Shown here piece by piece: positions 1 through 6,363 of a stretch of 6,363 bases of DNA (the first letter of the stretch is position 1; every line of letters begins with the position of its first letter). The translations under genes and the position numbers were made by a program. Source of the DNA: ZLKRG46 sp032117915 (GTDB lineage Bacteria > Bacteroidota > Ignavibacteria > Kapaibacteriales > Kapaibacteriaceae); contig JAULYI010000002.1 of NCBI GenBank assembly GCA_032117915.1, positions 1-6,363 on the forward strand. The letters are read 5' to 3'. Under the pieces are notes generated by a model. It saw only the letters and a list, made by a program, of their open reading frames with translations, had not been told where the DNA came from and did no database searches.

Positions 1-344
1 ACGCATCGTTCGCCCCAGCGCAGGTAGGCGGCAAGGATGACCTCGGTATCGCCGCTGGTACTGAAGGTGAAGCCGTCATGTTCTAACTGCTCACGTAGCT
101 CGACGTAGTTGTACACCTCACCGTTAAAGGTGATGGTGCAATCCTGCCTCGTCATCGGCTGATGTGAAGCACTCGAGAGATCGATGATACTCAGACGATT
201 ATGACCGAGCATGACGGGACTCGTGGCCCACGTGCCCGAGTGATCCGGGCCGCGGTGCGCCATGATCGCGAGCATGGACTGACCGGTCGCCAGGACTTCG
301 TCCGACGATCGTATGGGGTCGACTATGGCAACAAATCCACACAT
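1..344 (-). CDS. asnB: Asparagine synthetase (glutamine-hydrolysing), AsnB-type, N-terminal part (runs off left edge)
   Basis: The 114 complete codons visible encode a class II (Ntn-type) glutamine amidotransferase domain. It starts Met-Cys-Gly-Phe, and Cys2 would be the nucleophile after Met removal. Other family residues are in place counting Met as 1: HRGPD at 30-34, Arg50 in the HNRLSIIDLS segment, Asn74-Gly75-Glu76 in FNGEVYNY, and Asp99 in SGDTEVIL. These bind and hydrolyse glutamine to release ammonia. The C-terminal ATP-dependent synthetase domain, which would aminate aspartate or another carboxylate, lies outside the window. The start is fixed by the need for Cys at position 2, so the ATG ending at 344 is secure. 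No clear ribosome binding site precedes it. It is divergent from the lyase-flippase operon. In polysaccharide clusters AsnB homologues often amidate sugar acids rather than make free asparagine; which applies here cannot be told from this fragment. Confidence 0.95.
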   Translation of the reverse strand, partial: MCGFVAIVDPIRSSDEVLATGQSMLAIMAHRGPDHSGTWATSPVMLGHNRLSIIDLSSASHQPMTRQDCTITFNGEVYNYVELREQLEHDGFTFSTSGDTEVILAAYLRWGERC

Positions 345-384
345 ATCTGGCTGCGAAGATAGAGCATCGTTAACTTGCTACGGT
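345..384. promoter_or_regulatory. Divergent intergenic region, presumed to hold promoters for asnB and the lyase-led operon
   Basis: Only 40 bp separate the asnB start from the preferred start of the heparinase-like gene, so promoters for both directions must lie here or extend into the opposing coding sequences. On the minus strand TATCTTCG (354-361) resembles the Bacteroidota -7 element TAnnTTTG with one mismatch, but I see no matching TTG element at the expected distance upstream. No convincing plus-strand promoter or operator palindrome is visible. The promoter role is inferred from gene orientation, not from a strong motif. Confidence 0.35.
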
Positions 385-2217
385 ATGGACGTCATTTCCA
401 CCCTACGATTGGCTCTTACCACCGTCCGTCCGTTTCTGGTTGGGAAGGTGATAGGGGCAGTGCGCTCACGGATGGCCATGCGCGCTCTTCGCCGACGTGT
501 CCAGCGCCGTGGGGGACGTGTCTGGACGCCGGGTGATGCTTCGCGTGGACTCCGGCGAACCGTCGTCCCATTGCCGTCCGATGCCTGGATCGCTGCGCAC
601 GGAAGCACCCTCCGTCGCTGGGTAGATGCGATCCTGGAAGGCGATCTTCCTGTCTATGGTGCAAACCTGTACCGATGCTGGAACAGCGACCCGCTCAGCG
701 GCTACGAATGGTCGAATGCCACCTGGTTTGCCGACTGCGTCGTTACAAGCGTGGAGAACGGACGCCCGCGTGGTGTCGACATCCGTGTGCCGCATGAAGT
801 AGGACGCTGTCACCACTGGCCGGCACTTGCGTTGGCAGCCGGGCTGTATCCTGACAGGCGAGAGGCGTACACGGCGGCACTGGAGGCCGACATCAAGTCA
901 TTCATCGACGAGTGTCCGCCACAGTACGGTCCGCAATGGACCATACCCATGGGCGTGGGTATCCGAGCGGCAAATCTTGCCGTGGCCTGTGATTGGCTGG
1001 CGATGGCGGGGGCACTGACGCCTCATCTGGAACAGCGCGCTGCAGCCATGCTGGTGGATCATGCAGAACACATCGAGTCTACCGTTGAATGGGCCGGTGG
1101 AATGCGTACGTCGCATTACCTGGGGAACATGCTGGGGCTTCTGGCCGTAGGGACCTACCTCCGTGGTGACCCGAGAGCCGAGGGCTGGCGTTCCGTTGCA
1201 GCAGAAGCACTCACCCGTGAGTGGGACGTACAGTTCCTCGATGATGGCATGTCGTTCGAGGCCAGCACGGGGTATCACCGGCATGTCGCTGATATGATGG
1301 TGCTTGCAGCCGCACTCATGCGCAACCATAGCCCCTTGCCGGACTTCTGGACTGAACGGTTGCGGAAATCGCTACAGGCCCTGCGTGATGTTGTCGTTGA
1401 TGGAGCGGTGAATCCGGCGGTCGGCGATGATGACGATGGCATGGCCATCAAGCTACTATCGTACGAGCCCGATGTGTCGTGGACCTTCGATGTAGCATCG
1501 TTGCTGGGCGTTGTCCCGGACACGCCGTTTGAGAAGAATCGGCCGTTCGATGCCTTTGGATTGTACTTGTGGCATTATGGTCGGTGTAGGACAAGTTTCC
1601 GATGCGGTCCCATCGGGCAATGGGGTAAGGGCGGTCATGCACACAACGATCAGCTTTCCGTGACCTTCTGTGTTGATGGTGTTCCGGTGATCATCGATCC
1701 CGGTGTCGTATGCTATGGTGCTGACCCACAGCGTAGGAACCGTGACCGATCGACGGCAGCACATGCGACGCTTGCGCCTGTAGGCATGGAGCAGAATCAA
1801 TGGCCTGATGGTACATCCGGCCTATTCTGGATGTTTCCTGATCGCACAAGGGCACGTATCGTGGAACGGAGCGATGATGGCGCTGTTGGCGAACACCGTG
1901 GTTTCGGAATGCGACATCAACGGAGCCTGTCGATACGGACGGACGGCATCACCGTGACAGATTCGTGGGGCGGTATGCCGCGTCATCCGTCGGATATCGT
2001 CATTCCGCTGCGCGCAGGACTAACTGTTGACCTTGCCGATGGCGAGGCTCATATCAGGGGTGAGGGACTGCATTGTACGCTTCGCTGGAGCAATGCTACG
2101 GCCGTGGTCGAGCAGAGTGTAGCCAGTGCCGGATATGGCCGGTCTGTTGACACGTTGACAATGAAACTCCGCAGCACGGCGTCGACCGTACTTTGGTCCA
2201 TCGACGTCGTGCATTAA
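385..2217 (+). CDS. Heparinase II/III family protein (polysaccharide lyase-like)
   Basis: This 610-residue protein has the two-part architecture of heparinase II/III and alginate lyase relatives: an alpha-helical toroid (roughly residues 60-360) and a C-terminal beta-sandwich (roughly 390-605). Family motifs visible are SHYLGN (His244), FEAST-GYHRH (Tyr297), GDDDDG (347-352), GGHAHNDQ (His418, His420, Asn421, Asp422) and RSTAAH (455-460). His244, Tyr297 and His418 have the spacing of the catalytic His/Tyr/His set of heparinase II-type enzymes, which cleave uronate-containing glycans by beta-elimination; the substrate is unknown. I see no signal peptide: the N-terminus is basic and only weakly hydrophobic. 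The ATG at 385 is chosen because the in-frame ATGs at 313 and 325 would run into the divergent asnB and add residues that do not look like the family. ATG 475 is a less likely alternative. No Shine-Dalgarno is evident. It leads the operon. Homologues are common in O-antigen and exopolysaccharide clusters, where their role is mostly unproven. Confidence 0.88.
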   Translation: MDVISTLRLALTTVRPFLVGKVIGAVRSRMAMRALRRRVQRRGGRVWTPGDASRGLRRTVVPLPSDAWIAAHGSTLRRWVDAILEGDLPVYGANLYRCWNSDPLSGYEWSNATWFADCVVTSVENGRPRGVDIRVPHEVGRCHHWPALALAAGLYPDRREAYTAALEADIKSFIDECPPQYGPQWTIPMGVGIRAANLAVACDWLAMAGALTPHLEQRAAAMLVDHAEHIESTVEWAGGMRTSHYLGNMLGLLAVGTYLRGDPRAEGWRSVAAEALTREWDVQFLDDGMSFEASTGYHRHVADMMVLAAALMRNHSPLPDFWTERLRKSLQALRDVVVDGAVNPAVGDDDDGMAIKLLSYEPDVSWTFDVASLLGVVPDTPFEKNRPFDAFGLYLWHYGRCRTSFRCGPIGQWGKGGHAHNDQLSVTFCVDGVPVIIDPGVVCYGADPQRRNRDRSTAAHATLAPVGMEQNQWPDGTSGLFWMFPDRTRARIVERSDDGAVGEHRGFGMRHQRSLSIRTDGITVTDSWGGMPRHPSDIVIPLRAGLTVDLADGEAHIRGEGLHCTLRWSNATAVVEQSVASAGYGRSVDTLTMKLRSTASTVLWSIDVVH

Positions 2218-2239
2218 GACGTCCTTACATTTGCCACAC

Positions 2240-3544
2240 GTGAAGATCTCCCAAAACCTCGGAAAGATCAGCTGGTCGCTGGCAGACAAAATGCTCTACG
2301 TGGGCTATGGTCTGGTTCAGTTGCTACAGATCCAGGCCGTCACCCCGGCGGTGTACGGTCTGCTGTCGTTGCTCATCGCGCTTAACACATGGATCATGCT
2401 GCTGACCGATGGCTCTGCATTGCAGGGTATCGTGCAGTTCGGACAGTCTCCTGAGGAACGTCGAAGGGTAAACACCCTGGCGTTGTTGATACACATCGCC
2501 TTAACGGCATTCTTTGTGCTCGTGATTTTCATCCTTCAGGATCCACTGGCGCACGTGCTTAACGAGCCGAAGTTTGCCGAGGTTGCGCTGCTCTTGCCGA
2601 TCTTCAGCATTCTCACGGTACCCCGTATGTTCTGTTTGAAGATCCTCTATCGAGATCTTCGGATGAAAGAGCTGTTCATCACCGATGCTGTCTGGTTCGG
2701 GGTTCGCACCTCCCTCACACTGTGGATGTTGTCTCAGGGGACGCTCAGCTCGTTTGAAGATGTCGTACTCATTGATCTCCTCGGTATGGGGGCCAGTTCG
2801 TTGACGGTGGTCATCCTTACCCGTCGTGATCTTGTTTTTGGGTGGAAGGGCTCAGTGACACTTCGACAATACCTAGAGTTTGGTGTGCCACTCGCGGTTG
2901 GTACAGGACTCTACAGCACGCCTCGCCAGCTGGACGGATTCCTGGTAGGTTCCTATTTCGGTCTTGCTGCCGTAGGACTTTACACATCAGCTAAGACACT
3001 CTACCGCATCTTCGAACAGGCATTCGACGCCGTGTTTACGCTGGTTCACCCGGCCGCCGTGCGTTTGGTTGCGCAGGGACGCTTTGACGAGCTGCGAACG
3101 ATGGTCACGAAGGCGATTTCGTTTACGCTTATTCCCGTCGTCGTCGTCGTGGCCGCCCTCGAGTCGGGAGCGAGCCAACTCATCGTGCCACTGTTGGGAC
3201 CCAAGTATGCGGCGGCGGTTGGACACTTTAACGTATTGACGCTGAGCGCTCTTGCCATGCCGTTTACCATGATGTCCGCAGTTATGGTCGCCTTTGGACA
3301 TTCTCGAGCTATTGTCCATTACACGGCACTCGGCCTTGTCCTTACCGTGACCACGCTCGTTGTAATGGGAGAGTACGGACTCGAGCAGTATGTGGGCCTG
3401 GGCATTGTGGTCAACACGATGCTGGTCGGCTGGCTGTGCGTCCGACACGTCCAGCGTGAACTGCGCTTCCCATGGTCCCAGCTGGTGCGTGCCGTCGCTG
3501 ACGTTCGTAATCATGTCAGTGGTCGGAAAGGGGGCAGTGTATGA
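2240..3544 (+). CDS. Polysaccharide flippase (Wzx-like, MVF/MATE-type transporter)
   Basis: The product is a 434-residue polytopic inner-membrane protein with about 12 hydrophobic segments and short charged loops, the size and pattern of O-antigen/capsule flippases. Family-like features are the N-terminal KISWSLADK segment leading into the first helix, a mid-protein motif LDGFLVGSYFG followed by VGLYTSAKTLYRI (roughly residues 231-257), and LLGPKYAAAV (roughly 318-327). Such proteins move undecaprenyl-linked oligosaccharides from the cytoplasmic to the periplasmic leaflet. The start is uncertain: no ATG lies before residue 18, and the candidates are GTG 2240 (used here), TTG 2231 and ATG 2291. 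The ATG would cut into the conserved first segment, so a non-ATG start is preferred. No ribosome binding site is obvious. It lies about 22 bp after the lyase gene, and its stop overlaps the next start by 4 bp (ATGA). The substrate cannot be predicted. Confidence 0.9.
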   Translation: MKISQNLGKISWSLADKMLYVGYGLVQLLQIQAVTPAVYGLLSLLIALNTWIMLLTDGSALQGIVQFGQSPEERRRVNTLALLIHIALTAFFVLVIFILQDPLAHVLNEPKFAEVALLLPIFSILTVPRMFCLKILYRDLRMKELFITDAVWFGVRTSLTLWMLSQGTLSSFEDVVLIDLLGMGASSLTVVILTRRDLVFGWKGSVTLRQYLEFGVPLAVGTGLYSTPRQLDGFLVGSYFGLAAVGLYTSAKTLYRIFEQAFDAVFTLVHPAAVRLVAQGRFDELRTMVTKAISFTLIPVVVVVAALESGASQLIVPLLGPKYAAAVGHFNVLTLSALAMPFTMMSAVMVAFGHSRAIVHYTALGLVLTVTTLVVMGEYGLEQYVGLGIVVNTMLVGWLCVRHVQRELRFPWSQLVRAVADVRNHVSGRKGGSV

Positions 3545-4416
3545 CTTTGTGGTTTCATCTGATCGCCGCGCGCAGCGTACTCCGACGTCAGCCCAGGGCC
3601 GTCGTCCGCATGGCGTTGACGTCCATGGTTGCAACGCTGTGGTGCCTTGTAGGTGGTATCTGGGCCGTAGCGTCATGGCGAGAGACACAGGCCATGGCGT
3701 CTGAGACACTGATGGAGCTCTTTGTTCCGGCTGAGGCCGCCCCAGACGTCATACCGGGACTGCTTCAGACGCTACGTGCGATGCCTTCGATCGGCACGGT
3801 CAGGGTTATCGACGGCGATCGAATGCTCCGCTCGTTCCAGAAGGATGTCGGTATTGACGCGACTCTTACCGACATGCTCCAACCGCCGACCGTCGTTCGA
3901 TGTACCATGACGCCGGCCTTCGTGACCATGCGGCATATGACGTCGTCGTCTGACGCCTGTAAGGCTGCATTCCCGTTGCTGACCGGTGTGCACTGGTCGC
4001 GAGAGTATGTCTATGCCATTGAGCGTAGGCGTGCAGACATCCTAGTGATGGGTTCTGTTGCTGCAGTTCTTTCCGCGATCATGTTTCTGCTGGCCATCCT
4101 GTATGCATTCCGTGCGGAATTGCACAGGGCAGAGCCTGACTTGAACGTCGGTGTGCTGCTGGGCGCTTCATCATCCTTCGTTGCCATGCCCCACGTGCTT
4201 GTTAGCACCATTGCCGGTGCACTCGGTCTTGGCATTGCAGCCGGGATATTGGCACTTGCATGGCCACAGATGACGGCGCATGCATCCTGGCTTGCAACCG
4301 TTCAGCCGCATGAGGTTGTTGTCATGGGGAGCGTGCTGGCGGTTGCAGGACTGCTTGTCTGCTGGTGGCAATCTGTATCGACCGTGTCACGGCGCACGCG
4401 CGCAAAGCGCGGCTGA
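3541..4416 (+). CDS. ftsX: FtsX-like membrane protein (divergent cell-division ABC transporter permease)
   Basis: This 291-residue protein has the FtsX layout: a short basic cytoplasmic N-terminus, TM1 (about 24-45), an extracytoplasmic domain (about 47-165), then TM2 (166-189), TM3 (about 214-240) and TM4 (258-277). The extracytoplasmic part carries an FtsX-like stretch RMLRSFQKDVGID followed by QPPTVVRCTM, at the place where FtsX proteins usually have an Asn-Pro-Leu-Pro type motif. LLGASSSFVAMP before TM3 matches the usual FtsX 'LxGAT..FI..P' segment. FtsX with the ATPase FtsE controls septal murein hydrolases. No ftsE is in the window, which is not unusual in the Bacteroidota, where the two genes are often apart. 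Two cysteines (121, 140) in the outer domain could form a disulfide. The start ATG overlaps the flippase stop; a purine-rich GGAAAGGGGG lies a few bases upstream. The sequence is divergent, so an FtsX-fold protein with another role remains possible. Confidence 0.72.
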   Translation: MTLWFHLIAARSVLRRQPRAVVRMALTSMVATLWCLVGGIWAVASWRETQAMASETLMELFVPAEAAPDVIPGLLQTLRAMPSIGTVRVIDGDRMLRSFQKDVGIDATLTDMLQPPTVVRCTMTPAFVTMRHMTSSSDACKAAFPLLTGVHWSREYVYAIERRRADILVMGSVAAVLSAIMFLLAILYAFRAELHRAEPDLNVGVLLGASSSFVAMPHVLVSTIAGALGLGIAAGILALAWPQMTAHASWLATVQPHEVVVMGSVLAVAGLLVCWWQSVSTVSRRTRAKRG

Positions 4417-4420
4417 CGTT

Positions 4421-5503
4421 ATGACGATCATCGATCGATATGTCTTACGACAGTTCCTCGCCACGCTGGGCTTTGCCGTCATGGCCCTTGTGGTGATCTT
4501 CATCGTGATCGACCTTCTGGAGAACCTCGACGAGTTTCTCGACCAGCAAGCGCCACTCGAGGTCATCCTTCGGTACTACGTCTATTTCGTACCGAACACT
4601 CTGCGACTTATGCTCCCTGTGAGTATGCTCCTTGCCGCCCTGTTCAGTGTGGGGCGTCTGAGCGGTAATAACGAGGTCACTGCCATGCGGTCCGGCGGCC
4701 AGTCGCTGCCACGATTCATGCTGCCGGTGCTCATCACGGCAATGGTTATCAGTGCAGGCCAGCTCTACTTCAACGGATGGATTGTTCCGCTGGCAAATGC
4801 AAAGAAGCTCGCCATTGAACGCACCTATTTAGGCAAAAGCAGTTCCGGCGTCGCTCTGTACCGCCTGTACTTCCGCGACATCCCAACCAGAAGTGTCGCC
4901 ATCGAGTCCTACGATCCGGATGGCCGCGTCGGACGCAACATTGCCATCGAGACCTACGCAGATACGATTCACCCCCGCGTAGTCGAACGGTATGATGCCC
5001 CCGATATGATATGGGACAGCACCTCGGCACGCTGGCGGCTGCGCCAGGCAGTGCGCAGGACCTTTCATGGTGACACGATCACGTTCGAACGTCTGCGCGA
5101 CGTCAACGCCCCTTTCACCATTCGGCATGAACAACTGGTACGATTGCAGCGAAGCATGGCAGAGATGTCCTTTGATGATGTTCGAGATCACCTCGAGACC
5201 TTGCGGAAGGGCGGCAAGAATACACGATCTCAGGAGATCGCATACCTGAGCGAGTGGTCCTTGCCCTTTGCCAATTTCATTGTCGTGTTGATAGCAATCC
5301 CGTTTGCTAGTGTTCGCCGCAGGGGCGGCATAGCCGCACAAATTGCGGCCGCGATGGCTATCAGTTTTGTGTACATTGCGTTTACGTTGGTTGGCCAAGC
5401 ATGGGGCGTTGCCTCGAGCTGGTCTACTCCTGTGGTGGCATGGAGTGCCAACGTACTGTTTCTGGTGGTCGGCATCGTGAATCTGGTGAGAACGCGGTCA
5501 TGA
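4421..5503 (+). CDS. lptG: LptF/LptG family permease (YjgP/YjgQ), LptG-like
   Basis: This 360-residue protein matches the lipopolysaccharide-export permease family. It opens with MTIIDRYVLRQFL, typical of LptG-like members. TM1-3 lie at about 13-33, 55-80 and 99-122; a periplasmic beta-jellyroll region spans about 123-255; TM4-6 lie at about 277-297, 306-328 and 335-356. The segment GRLSGNNEVTAMRSGG (78-93) is the conserved cytoplasmic coupling region that contacts the ATPase LptB. LRKGGKNT (261-268) followed by LPFANFIVVLIAIPFA is also a family hallmark. LptB2FG pulls lipopolysaccharide out of the inner membrane and passes it to the LptC/LptA bridge. The partner permease LptF and LptB are not in the window. 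The ATG at 4421 is preferred because an upstream in-frame ATG at 4280 would add 47 residues that are only out-of-frame ftsX sequence. The gap to ftsX is 4 bp. LptF and LptG are hard to separate by eye, so the G assignment is moderate. Confidence 0.93.
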   Translation: MTIIDRYVLRQFLATLGFAVMALVVIFIVIDLLENLDEFLDQQAPLEVILRYYVYFVPNTLRLMLPVSMLLAALFSVGRLSGNNEVTAMRSGGQSLPRFMLPVLITAMVISAGQLYFNGWIVPLANAKKLAIERTYLGKSSSGVALYRLYFRDIPTRSVAIESYDPDGRVGRNIAIETYADTIHPRVVERYDAPDMIWDSTSARWRLRQAVRRTFHGDTITFERLRDVNAPFTIRHEQLVRLQRSMAEMSFDDVRDHLETLRKGGKNTRSQEIAYLSEWSLPFANFIVVLIAIPFASVRRRGGIAAQIAAAMAISFVYIAFTLVGQAWGVASSWSTPVVAWSANVLFLVVGIVNLVRTRS

Positions 5504-6363
5504 CAGCACCCCAATGGGTGTTCTTGGCAGTTCTGTTCACGGCATACGAGATCGCTTTTACTCAGGAGTTTACAAGGATCCCTGAGTCCCAAAGTGGTGT
5601 GCTGTTCGCAAATAGGATTGTCGAGACAGATAGCTTTAACATCTTCAGCGACTTCTACGCCTACAACGGCGGGGGAGTAGCTGTAGGTGACGTGAACAAT
5701 GATGGTCTGCCCGACCTCATGTTCACCGGTACGTACCAGTACGAGCGACTGTATCTCAATACGGGCGGGCTGCGGTTCGAGGATGTGAGCGCGCGAGCTG
5801 GTTTCACTAGTGCCGCTGTCGCCGCGGGTGCGTTGATCGCCGACCTTGATGGCGATGGCTGGCGAGACATCTACGTATGCCGGCGCTACAGGCCTAATGC
5901 CTACTACCACAACAACGGTGATGGAACATTCACGGATCTTGGCGCAACGACGGGTCTGGGCATCGCCGTGCCAACGACCATGGCCGTTCCCTTGGATTAC
6001 GATCGGGACGGTGATCTAGATCTTTATGTGGTCACGAACGGTGAACCACGCCGCGAAGGCTACGTCAATCCCGGAGCCACGGATCGGTTGTTCAGGAATG
6101 ACGGTGGTAATCGCTGGACCGACGTGACGGCTGAGTCGGGCATCGAAGACACGGGCTATGGGCTGAGCGCTGCGGTGGGTGACGTCAACAATGATGGCTG
6201 GCCGGATATCTACGTTGCCAATGACTTCGAGGCCCGTGACGCCTTGTACATCAACAAGGGCAACGGTCGATTCGACAATGTTGCCACGCGCAGCATGGGA
6301 CACATGTCGCAGTTCTCGATGGGTAGCGATATGGCCGACCTCAACAATGACGGCTGGCTGGAT
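5500..6363 (+). CDS. FG-GAP/VCBS repeat protein of the CRTAC (ASPIC/UnbV) type, N-terminal part (runs off right edge)
   Basis: The first 288 residues of a larger secreted beta-propeller-type protein are present. Residues about 24-63 form the CRTAC-like lead-in (FTRIPESQSGVLFANRI, ETDSFNI, YNGGGVAVGD). Then come calcium-binding FG-GAP loops with regularly placed Asp/Asn: DVNNDGLPD (64-72), DLDGDGWRD (115-123), DYDRDGDLD (166-174), DVNNDGWPD (228-236) and DLNNDGWLD (280-288), about 50 residues apart. Each is followed by a hydrophobic strand and a LYxN/F.N-G turn. FSMGSDMADLN (272-282) is the family's late propeller motif; an ASPIC/UnbV domain would be expected downstream, outside the window. 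Residues 6-21 are hydrophobic and may be a signal peptide, but the n-region has no basic residue and Glu17 interrupts it. There is no lipobox Cys, unlike many Bacteroidota relatives. The start ATG overlaps the lptG stop by 4 bp. Function is unknown; family members are exported or surface proteins, often linked to glycans or adhesion. Confidence 0.9.
   Translation, partial: MTAPQWVFLAVLFTAYEIAFTQEFTRIPESQSGVLFANRIVETDSFNIFSDFYAYNGGGVAVGDVNNDGLPDLMFTGTYQYERLYLNTGGLRFEDVSARAGFTSAAVAAGALIADLDGDGWRDIYVCRRYRPNAYYHNNGDGTFTDLGATTGLGIAVPTTMAVPLDYDRDGDLDLYVVTNGEPRREGYVNPGATDRLFRNDGGNRWTDVTAESGIEDTGYGLSAAVGDVNNDGWPDIYVANDFEARDALYINKGNGRFDNVATRSMGHMSQFSMGSDMADLNNDGWLD

Noticed and set aside
313..384. Upstream extension of the lyase gene to the ATG at 313
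   Set aside because: It would overlap the divergent asnB start by 32 bp and adds residues without family character; it is kept only as an alternative.
3137..3151. Short GTC trinucleotide run resembling a microsatellite
   Set aside because: Only four exact copies, encoding a run of valines in a predicted membrane helix; ordinary coding explanation.
2987..3709. Long antisense open frame (about 240 codons) opposite the flippase and ftsX-like genes
   Set aside because: It lies wholly over well-supported genes, its product is basic and low in hydrophobic core with no recognisable motif, and it is explained by codon bias of the plus strand.
4280..4420. Upstream extension of the LptG-like gene to the ATG at 4280
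   Set aside because: The 47 extra residues are read out of frame from the ftsX-like gene and precede the typical MTIIDRY start at 4421.
5230..5910. Antisense open frame (about 226 codons) opposite the end of lptG and start of the FG-GAP gene
   Set aside because: Both overlapped genes have clear family motifs; the antisense product shows none and spans their junction.
5689..6363. Recurring GAC/GAT-AAT-GAT-GGC DNA pattern that could suggest a DNA repeat array
   Set aside because: It reflects the calcium-binding FG-GAP loops of the encoded protein, with diverged spacers, and is not a nucleotide repeat or CRISPR array.

Overview
The window looks like one end of a surface-polysaccharide and envelope gene cluster from a moderately GC-rich Gram-negative bacterium. 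Two things suggest the Bacteroidota/Chlorobi/Ignavibacteria-Kapabacteria side of the FCB group: the last gene is a CRTAC-like FG-GAP protein whose N-terminal region closely resembles Bacteroidota members of that family, and Shine-Dalgarno sequences are weak or absent before most starts. This placement is an inference from protein character, not a phylogenetic result. An LptG-type permease implies an outer membrane with lipopolysaccharide or a similar glycolipid.

Layout: positions 1-344 (minus strand) hold the N-terminal glutaminase domain of an asparagine synthetase B-type enzyme that runs off the left edge. A gap of only 40 bp separates it from a plus-strand run of five genes that fills the rest of the window. 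These are a heparinase II/III-family (polysaccharide lyase-like) protein (385-2217), a Wzx/MVF-type polysaccharide flippase (about 2240-3544), an FtsX-like four-helix membrane protein (3541-4416), an LptG/LptF-type permease (4421-5503), and the N-terminal part of an FG-GAP/VCBS repeat protein of the CRTAC type (5500 to the right edge). Genes 2-3 and 4-5 of this run overlap by 4 bp (ATGA), genes 3-4 are 4 bp apart, and genes 1-2 are about 22 bp apart, so the run is very probably one transcript.

The likely shared theme is building and exporting an envelope glycan. AsnB-type amidotransferases and heparinase-like proteins are frequent in O-antigen and exopolysaccharide clusters. The flippase would move lipid-linked oligosaccharide across the inner membrane, and LptG would help extract lipopolysaccharide toward the outer membrane. 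The FtsX-like protein would link to septal cell-wall hydrolysis if it is a true FtsX. I see no RNA genes, mobile elements, CRISPR arrays, convincing terminators or non-coding stretches over 300 bases. No clearly new system is evident. The most notable points are the mixed gene content of the operon, the FtsX-like gene without a neighbouring ftsE, and a lyase-family protein with an apparently complete catalytic triad but no recognisable signal peptide.
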